DNA of 64,000 nt from Cervus elaphus (taxonomy: Eukaryota > Chordata > Mammalia > Artiodactyla > Cervidae): positions 52,855,037-52,919,036 of the forward strand of contig NC_057825.1 of assembly GCF_910594005.1 (NCBI RefSeq), given 5' to 3'. The notes under the pieces are model-generated. The model was not told the DNA's origin, ran no database searches, and saw only the letters and a list, made by a program, of their open reading frames with translations. A program made the position numbers and the translations under genes. Below, piece after piece: positions 35,206 to 45,666 of the stretch (positions within the stretch are counted from its first letter, which is position 1; each line of letters starts with the position of its first letter).

Positions 35206-36362
35206 AGTGAGTTCACTTCAGTCACTCAGTCATGTCTGACTCTTTGGGACCACATGGACTGCATCACACCAGGCTTCCCTATCCATCATCAACACCTGGA
35301 GCTTCCTCAAACTCATGTCCATCTAGTTGGTGATGCCATCCAACCATCTCATCCTCTGTCATCTCCTACTCCTCCAGCCTTCAATCTTTCCCAGCATTAG
35401 GGTCTTTTCCAATGAGTCAATTCTTTGCATCAGGAGGCCAAAGTATCAGAGTTTCAGCCTCAGCATCAGTCCCTCTAATATTCAGGATAGATTTCCTTGA
35501 CCATTGACTCTTTTAATCTCTTTGCAGTCAAAGGGACTCTCAGGAGTCGTCTACAACACCACAGTTCAAAAGCATCTATTCTTCGGTGCTTAGCTTTCTT
35601 TATAGTCCAACTCTCACATCCATACATGACTAATCGAAAAACCATAGCTTTGACTAGACAGACCTTTGTCAGAAAAGTAATGTCTCTGCTTTTTAATATG
35701 CTAACTAGGTTGGCCATAACTTTCCTTCCAAGGAGTAAGCGTCTTTTAATTTCATGGCTGCAATCACCATCTGCAGTGATCTTGGAGCCCCCCAAAATAA
35801 AGTCTGATACTGTTTCCACTGTTTCCTCATCTATTTCCATGAACTGATGGGACCAGATGCCATGATCTTAGTTTTCTGAATGTTGAGCTTTAAGCCAACT
35901 TTTTCACTCTCCTCTTTCTCTTTCATCAAGAGGGTTTTTAGCTCCTCTTCACTTTCTGCCATAAGGGTGGTGTCATCTCCATATCTGTGGTCATTGATAT
36001 TTCTCCCAGCAATCTTGATTCCAGCTTGTGCTTGCTCCAGCCCAGCGTTTCTCATGATGTACTCTGCATGAGTTAAATGAGCAGGGTGACAGTATATAGC
36101 CTTGACGTACTTCTTTTCCTATTTAGAACCAGTCTGTTGTTCCATGTCCAGTTCTAACTGTTGCTTCCTGACCTGCATTATAGGTTTCTCAAGAGGCAGG
36201 TCAGGTGGTCTGGTATTCCCATCTCTTTCAAAATTTTCCACAGTTTATTGTGATCCACACAGTCAAAGGCTTTGGCATAGTCAATAAAGCAGAAATAGAC
36301 GTTTTTCTGGAACTCACTTGCTTTTTCAATGATCCAGCAAATGTTGGCAATTTGATCTCTGG
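35206..36362 (-). mobile_element. BovB LINE, 3' half of an internally deleted copy
   Basis: Antisense sequence runs from the tail 'ttcacttcagtcactcag' through the final coding region and RT palm to RT motif A. Minus-strand peptides include 'YFCFIDYAKAFDCVDHNKLW' with the motif A aspartate, and 'HRYGDDTTLMAESEEELK', where YADD has become YGDD. The frame is cut into at least three pieces. At about 36362 it meets an LTR-like fragment. Confidence 0.95.
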
Positions 36363-36560
36363 AATTCCTTTGGTAAAGACTTGTGAGTAGGGCAGTCTCC
36401 ATCCCCCTTCTGATGTCTATGTCAGAAGCTTTCTCTATCCCTTTTTCACTTTAATAAAACTCTGCTACACAAAAGATCTTCAGTGATCAAGCCTGGTCCT
36501 GAAGTAAAATCTTCTTCTTTGGAGATTATGAATCTGACATCATTCACAGTAAGCTATCAT
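36363..36560 (+). mobile_element. ERV LTR fragment (R-U5-like)
   Basis: Between two parts of one BovB lies about 198 bp that is not BovB. It has 'cactttaataaaactctgc' with an AATAAA signal at 36453-36458, then 'gagtgatcaagcctgg'-like sequence and an end near 'gctatca'. This order is typical of the R-U5 of ruminant class I (gamma-like) ERV LTRs. U3 is mostly missing, and no internal viral sequence or second LTR is present. Confidence 0.6.
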
Positions 36561-37925
36561 ACCCAAGAACTGCATTATGGACTCTCATTGACTATGAGTC
36601 CTACTCCATTTCTTCAAAGGGATTCTTGCCCACAGTAGTAGATATAATGGTCATGTGAGTTAAATTCACCCATTCCAGTCCATTTTAGTTTGCTGATTCC
36701 TAAAACGTATGTTCACTCTTGCCATCTGTTTGACCACTTCCAATTTACCTTGATTCATGGACCTAACATTCCAGGTTCCTATGCAATATTGTTTTTTGTA
36801 GCATCGAACTTTACTTCCATCACCAGTCACATCAACAACTAGGTTTTTTGGTTTTTTTTTTTTTTTTTTTCTTTTTTTTTCTTTTTGCTTTGGCTCTGTC
36901 TCTTCATTCTTTCTGGAGTTATTTCTCTACTGATCTCCAATAGCACATTGGGCACCTATGGACCTGGAGAGTTCATCTTTCAGTGTGCTATATTTTTGCC
37001 TTTTCTTACTGTTCATGGGATTCTCAAGGCAAGAATACTGAAGTGGCTTGCCATTCCCTCCTCCAGTGGACCACATTTTGTCAGAACTCTTCACCATGAC
37101 CCATCCGACCTGGGTGACTCTACATGGCATGGCTCATAGTTTCATTGAGTTAGACAAGGCTATGGTCCATGTGATCAGTTTGATTAGTTTTCTGTGACTG
37201 TGGTTTTCATTCTGTCTGTCATCATATAGATAAGGATAAGAAGCTTCCTTATGGGAGACACTGACTGTTGGGGAAACTAGGTCTTGTTCTGATGGGTGGG
37301 GCCATGCTCAGTAAGTCTTTAGTCCAATTTTCTGTTGATTGGCAGGGCTGTGTTCCCTCCCTGTTGTTTGACCTGAGACCAAACTAATGGTGGAGGTGAT
37401 GAAGAAATGACAACCTCCTTCAAAAGGTCCTGTGCGTGGACTGTCACACTCAGAGCCCCCGACCCTGCAGCTCTACAGCCGGCCTCCTCCAACCCACGCC
37501 TCCACTGGAGGCTCCTGGACACTCAGAGGCAAGTCTGGGTCAGTCTCTTGTGGGGTCCCTGCTCCTTTCTCCTGGGTCCTGGTGTGCAGAAGGCTTTGTT
37601 TGTGCCCTCCAAGAGTTGGTTTTCCCAGTCCTGTGTAATTTCTGGCCACTCTATGGTGGGGTAATGCCGATCTCCTCAAAGAGGGCTTATATCACACCCA
37701 GGTCTACTGCATCCAGGGCACCGGCCCCTGTGGCAGGCCACTGCTGATCTGTACCTCCGCGGGAGACACTCAAATCAGGTCTGGCTCAGTCTCTGAGGTC
37801 TTCTGGTGCACAAGGTTTTGTTTGAGCTCTCCAAGTGTCTCTGGTGGGTATCGGGTTTGATTCTAAATGCAGTCTATCCCCTCCTACCATCTTGCTGGGG
37901 TTTCTCCTTTGCCTTTGGACATGGG
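36561..37925 (-). mobile_element. BovB LINE, 5' half (endonuclease start and 5' UTR)
   Basis: Antisense BovB resumes within the endonuclease coding region ('gggattcttgcccacagtag'), passes the ORF start region near 37100, and continues into a GC-richer 5' UTR (37200-37925). That makes it one of the most 5'-complete copies in the window. About 1.4 kb of endonuclease-RT linker is missing compared with other copies. The sequence 'gtaactc' occurs at 35199-35205 and 37926-37932. It could be a TSD, but it also resembles BovB 5' UTR text. Confidence 0.88.
36843..36889. repeat. Expanded poly-T within BovB
   Basis: A long T run broken by single C or G bases lies where other copies have only a short 'gttgttttctcttt' stretch. 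The corresponding place at about 47184 shows no expansion. Confidence 0.85.
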
Positions 37926-38050
37926 GTAACTCGAGGAAAGAAAACAAGTGGAACAAAATGTAATTTTGAATTCTGATTTGTCAGCTTATTTTATACAAAC
38001 TGATATTGGAGATTACTGAATTTAGTAATTTAACATCATAATTCAGTAAT
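37926..38050. other. Short AT-rich spacer
   Basis: Nothing is recognised between the BovB 5' end and the next SINE fragment. Confidence 0.5.
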
Positions 38051-38160
38051 TTTCCAGTATTTCTGCCTGGAGAATTCCATGGACAGAAGAGCCTGGCGGG
38101 CTACAGTCCATGGCATTACAAAGAATCAGACACGACTGAAGCGACTTAGCATGTACGCAA
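38051..38160 (+). mobile_element. Bov-tA/Bov-A 3' fragment
   Basis: The body 'ccagtatttctgcctgg' and tail 'cacgactgaagcgactt' are present, while the tRNA-like head is absent. Confidence 0.87.
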
Positions 38161-38914
38161 GCATCAAAGAATAATAATTCTCAGAAAAGCCATAAGGTCT
38201 ACTTAAGAGTATGTTCATTCCCTAACAGTGTCATTTTGTTTTTTGCTCAACCAGTATTTACTGAACAACTGTATTATTAAGCCTGTTAATAGATTTAGAA
38301 TATAAAGGCCATTGACTGTAAACCTGAGGTTCACTTGTCATTAGAAAATTAAACTTTAAATAGTACATTCTGTCTTGGAGAAAGAGAAGAAGTAATTGAT
38401 TCTGACTATGAAACAGTGGCATTTAAGATGAACATACAGAAAAGAGGATCATAGTAATAAACAAATAAGAAAAATACGGAAAAACATATGTCTTCAAAAC
38501 TGTACTCTGTATATTTGTCTTTCATTTTTACCCTTTACGTCACTCACCATAAAGTATTGCTTGGCCTCTCCTTGGAAGAAAGATGTTTCTGACACAGGTG
38601 AAGTCACATATGAAGATGATGTGTTGAGAAGTACATCTGGGGAAAATAATTGGGACAAGATCATGAGGGAATTGAATCATAAACTAAGACAGAATATCCA
38701 TTCTCTTGTAATAGGCCATGCAGAAAATACAGGCTGATGGAGCAATTCAAAAACTATAAATGCTCACACTTGGAGGATGACCCAGATAATGTCAAAGTAT
38801 GAGCCATTTATTATATTTGTGTCACAATTCTTTGTGCTCTCATATGTTTGGAGACTCTTTAATATGGCACTGTCTTTCATTTTTCACACTTAATTTTGGT
38901 ACATTTGACTATGG
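38161..38914. other. Unassigned stretch
   Basis: No transposon or gene is recognised. Sequence at 38560-38800 is somewhat less AT-rich but has no frame of note. Confidence 0.45.
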
Positions 38915-39135
38915 TCCCTGAAGCTTCCCGTGTGACTCAGTGGTAAATCATCTGCTTGCAATGCAGAGACCTGGCTATGATCCCTGGGTTGGGAAGATCC
39001 CCTGGAGAAGGTAATGGCACACCACCCCAGTATTCTTGCCTGGAGAATTTCCTGGACAGGGGAGCCTCGTGGGCTGCAGTCCATGGGGTCACAAAAAGTT
39101 GGGCACAACTGAGCTATTAACAGTATCCTTGAAGC
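38915..39135 (+). mobile_element. Bov-tA SINE with probable TSD
   Basis: A full-length copy (38923-39125) lies between 'tccctgaagc' and 'tccttgaagc'. These are nearly identical flanks consistent with a target duplication. The head reads 'gcttcccgtgtgactcag'. Confidence 0.92.
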
Positions 39136-40275
39136 TAGAGAGCATGATTAATTTATATTGTATCCTTAGAGCTTATTATAGTTTCTTAAAAAAGAAAAAA
39201 CACTGAAATTAGAAACAAATAAAGCACCTAAAATGTAATTTTAAATATGTAAATAGTTAAAGTCTTCATTTTTTTTTCTTTTATAGGTACCTGACTTTTA
39301 AATTATAAGCAACAACAAAAAAATTAAATGGATATAAAATAGTCTCTGAAATACATTATAATTTGTTTTACATGTTATATTTCTCACCCTCCCTTTAAAT
39401 CAGAGTGCCCACATGACTAACTTCTCAGCATAGGTACATTATTACAAAAACTGGAAAACTTTTAGTTATGAGTCCTAAGCCCCTGAGTGAATAATTGTCC
39501 AGTCTTTCTTTCCCTTTTCCTGAGCTGGAGTATGGAATTATACATGACTTAATTTCAACAATAAAATGGAAAAAAAAAAAAATGTTGTCCTTGAAAAGCT
39601 GTCACTGTGAATTGCTGAACTGAAACTCTTATATGAATTGAAATGAACTTCTTTGTTGAATCCATTGTATTTGGATATCCTTATTTATTTATTTATTTAT
39701 TTTTGCAATAGCTTAGGTTCGTTTGTCTATTATAATAATTCGTACAAAAATAAGGCATTACTTTAACAAAAAATATATGTGACCTCTATTTAGCAACAGA
39801 GTGGCAAATCAGAAGGCACTTGTGTTGCCTCTGGATAACAGATGAGCTTTATTCTGTGCACCTGGGCTTAGTCGCTTCAGCCCTGTCTATTCTTATTCTA
39901 CTGTGGAGTAATGGATGACAAAACTTCAGTGATTAAAGTGAATGAATATTGTTCAGATAATTGTTGCCTAACTGGTTTGAAAAATACAGCTTCTTTTATA
40001 TTTATGCCAAAAGATAAGGCTGTTACCAGAGGTTTTCTGGAAGGTCTTTATGATGTCCAGGGACAAAAGGAAAGTTTGTCTAATACATAATATATTTGTC
40101 TAATATTATAATTTTTGATGTCTAATGATTGGACTAAGACATGGTCTTCCTACTTAAGCTTTTGACTGAACAAAGCTGATCCAAGTCAGGTATGAGTAAA
40201 ATTAGAATGAGAGGAACAGTTAGAGAACAGAAGATTGAGCATAAGAAATTCTCTAAGAAAAACATGAAACTCTGA
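39136..40275. other. Unassigned AT-rich stretch
   Basis: An ATTT-type simple repeat lies at 39679-39703. Otherwise no gene or repeat family is named here. Confidence 0.45.
39679..39703. repeat. (TTTA)n simple repeat
   Basis: Five to six TTTA units lie in a row. Confidence 0.85.
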
Positions 40276-40743
40276 GAGTGGGCCCCAATCTTTTGACACC
40301 ATGGGCCAGTTTCATGGAAAATAGTTTCTCCAGGGACTGGGAGTGGGGGGATGGTTTCAGGATGATTCAAGGGCATCACATTTATTGTGTACTTTATTTC
40401 TATTATTATTACATAATGATATATAATGAAATAATTATATATCACATTCACCATAACACAGAACCAGTGGAAACCCTGAGTTTGTTTTCCTGCAACTAGG
40501 TGGTTCCATCTAAAGATGATGGGAGGCAGTGACAGTAAGGTTCAACCTCCTATGAGAATCCAGTGCCACCACTGATCTGACAGTGGTGTAGAGCCCAGGT
40601 GACAATGTGAGTGATGGGGAACAACTATAAATAGAGATGAAGCTTTGCTCTTTAATAGCCATTTATCTCCTGCTGCACAGCCCAGTTCCTACCAGGCCAC
40701 AGACCGCTACCAGTCAGTGGTACCTGGGGGTTGAGGACCCCTG
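40276..40743. mobile_element. Non-autonomous hAT-type DNA transposon
   Basis: The left end 'gagtgggccccaatctttt' and right end 'gggttgaggacccctg' are imperfect terminal inverted repeats. Sequence between them ('catttattgtgtactttatt', 'ctgcaactaggtggttcc') matches an abundant old mammalian hAT MITE, which I associate with the Zaphod/Tip100-like group without certainty. Flanks 'aactctga' and 'gtctatga' share 5 of 8 bases, compatible with an old 8-bp hAT target duplication. Confidence 0.7.
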
Positions 40744-40843
40744 GTCTATGACCAAATATAGCAGAAACCTGCTTTTTAATGAAACAATTGATAGTCAAAA
40801 AACCTGACTCTATTTGTTTTTTATCTTTTTCTCTTTTGTGATC

Positions 40844-41313
40844 TTCTTTATTTTAATATTTTGTTAGCTGTATTGAAGTATAATTAATACAATAAAATTC
40901 ACTGATTTTAAGTCTGTGATAAGATAAATTTTGAGAAATGTGTACAGCCATGTAAATACAATGTTGCATTAAAGTGTGGAACATTATCTCCATTATCTCC
41001 AAAAAGTTTCTGTGGCTTCTTTGCACTTTCCACTCACTGGACACTGGCAACAACTGATCAGCAGTCTATATCTATAATTTTGCCTTTTATAAAATTTCAT
41101 GTTATTGGTGCCAAACAGTATCAATATTTTTGCATCTAAATTATTCATTTAGCATAGTATACATGAAATTCCCCATGCTGTAGCATATATGAGTAATTAA
41201 TTATTTTTCACTGCTTAATAGTATTTTATCATGTGGATCTACCAGTTTGTTTATCCACTCATCAGTTGATTGATATTTAGTTATGACTGAGGATTATGAA
41301 TAAAGTTGCAGTG
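40844..41313 (-). mobile_element. Old L1 3' region, antisense, segment 1
   Basis: The order 'agctgtattgaagtataa', 'gatcagcagtctatatcta', 'cttaatagtattttatcatg' and 'ggattatgaataaagttgc' is that of antisense L1M 3' end. The element continues at 41593 and 42060 beyond two SINE insertions. Confidence 0.8.
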
Positions 41314-41592
41314 GACTGCTGCTACTGCTAAGTCACTTCAGTTGTGTCCGACTCTGTGCGACCCCATAGACGGCAGCCCACCAGGCTCCCCCTTCCCTGG
41401 AATTCTCCAGGCAAGAACACTGGAGTGGGTTGCCACTTTCTTATCCAATGCATGAAAGTGAAAAGTGAAAGTCAAGTTGCTCAGTCGTGTCCGACTCTTA
41501 GCGACCCCATGGACTGCAGCCCACCAGGCTCCTCCATCCATGGGATTTTCCAGGCAAGAGTACTGGAGTGGGGTGCCATTGCTTTCTCCAGT
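41314..41592 (-). mobile_element. Bov-A2 SINE
   Basis: Two Bov-A units are joined by a 'catgaaagtgaaaagtgaaa' linker: unit one is 41330-41440, unit two 41478-41592. There is no tRNA-like head. This dimer is a ruminant-specific SINE. It is one of the least diverged SINEs in the window and sits inside the old L1. Confidence 0.95.
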
Positions 41593-41656
41593 AGTGAACA
41601 TTTGCATGCAAATAGTTTTGTGGCGAAACACTTTCATTTATTTGGGGTAAATACTT
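41593..41656 (-). mobile_element. Old L1 3' region, segment 2
   Basis: The text 'tttatttggggtaaatact' continues the antisense L1 between the Bov-A2 and the CHR-type SINE. Confidence 0.75.
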
Positions 41657-42059
41657 AAGAATATAATTGCTCAGGCTTCCCTGGTGGCTCAGTGATAAAG
41701 AATCCATCTGCCAATGCAGGAGACATGGGTTCAATTCCTGGTCCAGGAAGATTCCACATGCCTCAGAGCAACTAAGTCCATGTGTCACAACTATTGAGCC
41801 TGTGCTTTAGAGCCCAGGAGCTGCAACTATTGAGCCCATACACAACAACTACTAAATGTGTTAAAGTTGTGCCCTAGAGCTCGTGCTCTGCAACAAGAGA
41901 AGCCACTGCAGTGAGAAACTCATGGATTGCAACCAGAGAGTAGCTTACACTCACTGCAATTAAAAAAAAGCCCATGCAGCAATGAAGACCCAGCACTGCC
42001 AAAAATAAATAAATAAATACGTTTAAAAATTATTTTTAAAAAAGAATATAATTGCTTAG
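41657..42059 (+). mobile_element. CHR-2-like SINE with 18-bp TSD
   Basis: The tRNA-derived head 'ggcttccctggtggctcag' leads into a long body ('ggagctgcaactattgagcc', 'gcaacaagagaagccactgc') and an 'aataaataaataaat' tail. The flanks 41657-41674 and 42042-42059 are identical except for one base (start 'aagaatataattgct'), a clear TSD. The body differs from Bov-tA after the head. Confidence 0.9.
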
Positions 42060-42265
42060 TCATATGGTAAATGTATGTCTAATATTTTAAGACACAAAAC
42101 TGCTTTCCAAATTGGCCTTGCCATTTTTTATTCCCATCAGGAATGTATGAAAATCTAGTTACACCATATGTCTGTAATGTTTTATATTCCCAGTCTTTTA
42201 ATTTTATCCATTTTATATAATACATGTATAGTGAGTGGCACTTATTATGATAATTTTAAAAAGAT
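42060..42265 (-). mobile_element. Old L1 3' region, segment 3
   Basis: Antisense L1 text resumes exactly after the TSD ('atatggtaaatgtatgtcta', 'ctgctttccaaattggcc') and fades near 42265. Confidence 0.72.
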
Positions 42266-43340
42266 GTCCACAAAACCTTTGAAACTCTTCCCAACTGTTT
42301 TGAATGGACATTCATTGACTCTGTCAATCAATTTTGGGAGAAAACAGATATTAATTATACTCAACCATCTTCTTCAAGAGCTGCTCCTTTAGGTCATATT
42401 TAGCTTTCTCACCAACATTCTGTAGTTTTTGCAGACTTTTTATAATAAATTAATATTTCAGTATGCTTTTAAATTTGTGAGGTTACTTTAAGTATTATTT
42501 TTATACCAAAGTACATTTGTTGATTATGGTATAGATAATTTTTATATTTGTTTCCTGAGACTTACTGAACTCATTTATTAGTTCTAGTACCTAATTTCAA
42601 ATTTCTTAATATTTTCTATTTAGTTATATCTTCTATTAAAAAATAACATATTTTTTTCCAATTTATATTACTTTTGCTTTATTTATTTCTTTAGTGCACT
42701 GAGCAAAACCTCCAGAAAAATGGAAAATGATTTGAGGACAGTAAATATTTTTGCCTTTTTCCCAATGTTAAGGAAAAGCATTCAATCGTACATAGTCATG
42801 TGTGATATAAACTCTCATTTTTCATAAATACCCTTTATAAAGATGAGAGTTTTAAATTCAAGTTAAGTAAAATTGTTAATCGCAAATGGATGTTAGATTA
42901 TATCAAGTTTTTCCACAGCTGAAGAAACGATCATATGTGTTTTTGTAATTGGGTGAATTACAGTTTGTGTTTCTGTTAAACCAACCTGAAAATAAGATAT
43001 TTTCCTCATGTATTGTGAGATTCAATTTAATAATATTTTAAAGTATTTTTATGCATGTGATCTCCTTTTCTTTGATCCTCTAAGCCTGAAAACGTCAGAA
43101 TATAGACAAATGAAGACATATTTTATTTCTATAGAGTACTTTGTTGACATATTTTACTTGTTTTGTTGTTTGTTTTGATTTTAGTTACAATGTTTTAAAG
43201 GTGCCATCTACATTCTTCAGAGTTCCTTTTTTTAATGAATAGATGCTTGTCATCCCCCCCACCCCACTCCTGCCACCCCCGCCCCCGCCGTGAGCTTTTA
43301 CTGACTGCTCTATTTAAAGATTGCTTTTCTAGACAGTTTT
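42266..43340. other. Unassigned AT-rich stretch
   Basis: There is no gene or named repeat apart from a C-rich block at 43252-43292. Confidence 0.45.
43252..43292 (-). repeat. C-rich block (G-quadruplex-prone on the minus strand)
   Basis: Runs of 7, 4, 5 and 5 cytosines lie within 41 bp of an AT-rich region. On the minus strand these are four or more G-runs separated by short loops. Confidence 0.7.
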
Positions 43341-45540
43341 TGATGTTGTTGTTTAATTGCTAAATCCTTCTGGAATCACTGTGACTTCATGGACTGTAGC
43401 ATGTCAGGCTCCTCTGTCTTCCACTATTTCCAAGAGTTTAAATTCATGTCCATCAAGTTGGTGATGTGATCTAAACATCTCATCTTTTGCTTCTCCCTTC
43501 TCCTTTTGTCTTCAATCTTTCCTAGCATCAGGTTCTTTTCCAAAGACTTGGCTCTTTGCATCTGCTGGCCAAAGTATTGGAGCTCCAGCTTCAGCATCAG
43601 TCCTTCCAATGAATATTCAGGGTTGATTTCCTTTAGGATTGACTAGCTTGATCTCCTTGCAGCCCAAAGGGCTCTCAAGAGTCTTCTTCAGCACTACAGT
43701 CTGAAAGCATCAATTCTCCACTGCTCAGCCTTCTTTCTAGTCCGACTCTCATATCCCTATGTGATGACTGGAAAAGTCATACCTTTGACTATCCAGACCA
43801 GAGTGATATCTCTGCTAACAAAGGTTTATTATAGCTTTCTTTTCAAGGAGCAAACAGCTTTTAATTTCTTGTCTGCAATCACAGTCTGCAGTGGTTTTGG
43901 AGCCCAGGATAAAATCTTTTACTGCAGTTAGTGGTATCATCTGCATATGTGAAGTTGATATTTCTTCTGGCAATCTTGATTCCAGCTTGTGATTCATATA
44001 GCCCAGCATTTTGCATGATGTTCTCTCCATATAAGTTAAATAAACAAGGTGACAATATACAGCCCAGTCATGTTCCTTCCCAATTTTGAAGCAATCAGTT
44101 GTTCCATGGCCAGGTCTAATTATTGCTTCCTGACCCACATACAAGTTTCTAAGGAGACATGTGAAGTGGTCTGGCATTCCCATCTCTTTAAGAATTTTCC
44201 AATTTGTTGTGATCCACACAGTCAAAGGCTTTATTATAGTCGATAAAGCAAAAGTAGATATTTTTCTGGAATTCTCTTGCTTTTTATATGATCCAATGGA
44301 TGTTGGCGATTTGATCTCTGGTTCCTCTGCCTTTTCTAAATCCAGCTTGAACATCTGGAAGTTCATGGTTCATGTCTTTTTGAAGGCTGGCTTGGAGAAT
44401 TTCGAGCATTACTTTACTAGTGTGTGAGATGAATGCAATTGCGTGGTAGTTTGAACATTCTTGGGTGAAGCACTTTCACAGCACCATCTTCCAGGATTTG
44501 AAATAGCTCAACTGGAATTCCATCACTTCCACTAGCTTTGTTCTGTTCTGTTTTGTTCACTTCCACTAGCTTAGCTCTGTTTGTAGTGATTCTTCCTAGG
44601 CCCACTTGACTTCACATTCCAGGATGTCTGTCACTAGGTGAGTGATCACACCATCGTGATTATCTTGGTAGTGAAGATCTTTTTTGTACAGTTCTTCTGT
44701 GTATTCTTGCCACCTCTTCTTAATATCATCTGCTTATGTCAGGTCCATACCATTCCTGTCCTCTTTTGAGCCCATCTTTGCATGAAATGTTCCCTTGGTG
44801 TCTCTGATTTTCTGGAAGAGATCTCTAGTCTTTCCCATTCTATTATTTTCCTCTGTTTCTTTGCACTGATCACTGAGGAAGACTTTCTTATCTCTCCTTG
44901 CTATTCTTTGGAACTGCATTCAAAAGGGGAGATCTTTCCTTTTCTCCTCTGCTTTCACTTCTCTTCTTTTCACAGCTATTTGTAAGGCCTCCTCAGACAG
45001 CTGTTTTGCCTTTTTTGCATTTCTTTTTCTTGGGGATGGTCTTGATCCCTGTCTCTTATACAGTGTCATGAAGCTCCATCCATAGTTCATCAGGCACTCT
45101 GTCTATCAGAATTAGTCCCTTAAATACATTTCTCACTTCCACTGTATAATCATAACAGATTTGATTTAGATCTACCTGAATGGTTTGATTTAGGTCATAC
45201 CTGAATGGTCTAGTGGTTTTCCCTACTTTCTTCAATTTAAGTCTGAATTTAGCAGTAAGGAGTTCATGATCTGAGCCACAGTCAGCTCCTGGTCTTGTTT
45301 TTGCTGACTGTATAGAGCTTCTCCATCTTTGGCTGCAAAGAATATAATCAATCTGATTTTGGTGTTGACCATCTGGTGATGTCCATGTCTTCTCCTGTGT
45401 TGTTGAAAGAGGGTGTTTGCTATGTCCAGTGCGTTCTCTTGGCAAAACTCTATTAGCCTTTGCCCAGCTTCATTTTGTACTCCAAGGCCAAATTTGCCTG
45501 TTACTCCAGGTATCTCTTGACTTCCTACTTTGAGATCTGC
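43341..45540 (-). mobile_element. BovB LINE, segment 1 of compound block
   Basis: About 2.2 kb of antisense BovB runs from an old-type 3' end ('gatgttgttgtttaattgc') through RT and the linker into the C-terminal endonuclease. Several deletions lie in the RT 3' part (43800-43960). It ends near 45540, where a plus-strand BovB begins. Confidence 0.95.
45056..45445 (-). pseudogene. BovB endonuclease C-terminal remnant
   Basis: A 129-codon frame covers the end of the apurinic-type endonuclease domain. 'QIDYILCSQRW' (about residues 31-41) and the 'GSDHELL' histidine motif (about residues 57-63), which is part of the catalytic site, are visible. The downstream 'FRYDLNQ' and 'DYTVEVRN' blocks lead to the RT linker. 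The N-terminal endonuclease motifs are not in this frame. Confidence 0.85.
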
Positions 45541-45666
45541 ATATCTGCATGCACATCTCAGATATGCAGATGACATCACCCTTATGGCAGAAAGTGAAAA
45601 TGAACTAAAAAGCCTCGTGATGAAAGTGAAGGAGGAGAGTGAAAAAGTTGGCTTAAAGCTCAACAT
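45232..45666 (-). pseudogene. Chimeric open frame across a BovB-BovB junction
   Basis: A 144-codon minus frame starts in the wrong strand of segment 2 (reading BovB RT antisense), crosses the inverted junction near 45540 and enters correctly framed endonuclease ('GKFGLGVQNEAGQRLIEFCQ') of segment 1. It arose by rearrangement and is not a gene. It is listed because it could be mistaken for one. Confidence 0.75.
45535..45571. repeat. 13-bp perfect inverted repeat at a BovB junction
   Basis: The sequence 'atctgcatatctg' (45535-45547) is the exact reverse complement of 'cagatatgcagat' (45559-45571), with an 11-base loop. The right arm is the RT YADD-encoding sequence of segment 2. The left arm ends segment 1. 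Confidence 0.92.

Noticed and set aside
37319..37925. GC-richer overlapping frames (37407-37747) as an exon
   Set aside because: They lie in the BovB 5' UTR read antisense. The GC content, not coding constraint, keeps three frames open at once.
35199..37932. Firm TSD 'gtaactc' around the BovB at 35206
   Set aside because: The right copy also resembles BovB 5' UTR sequence, so it may be microhomology or part of the element.
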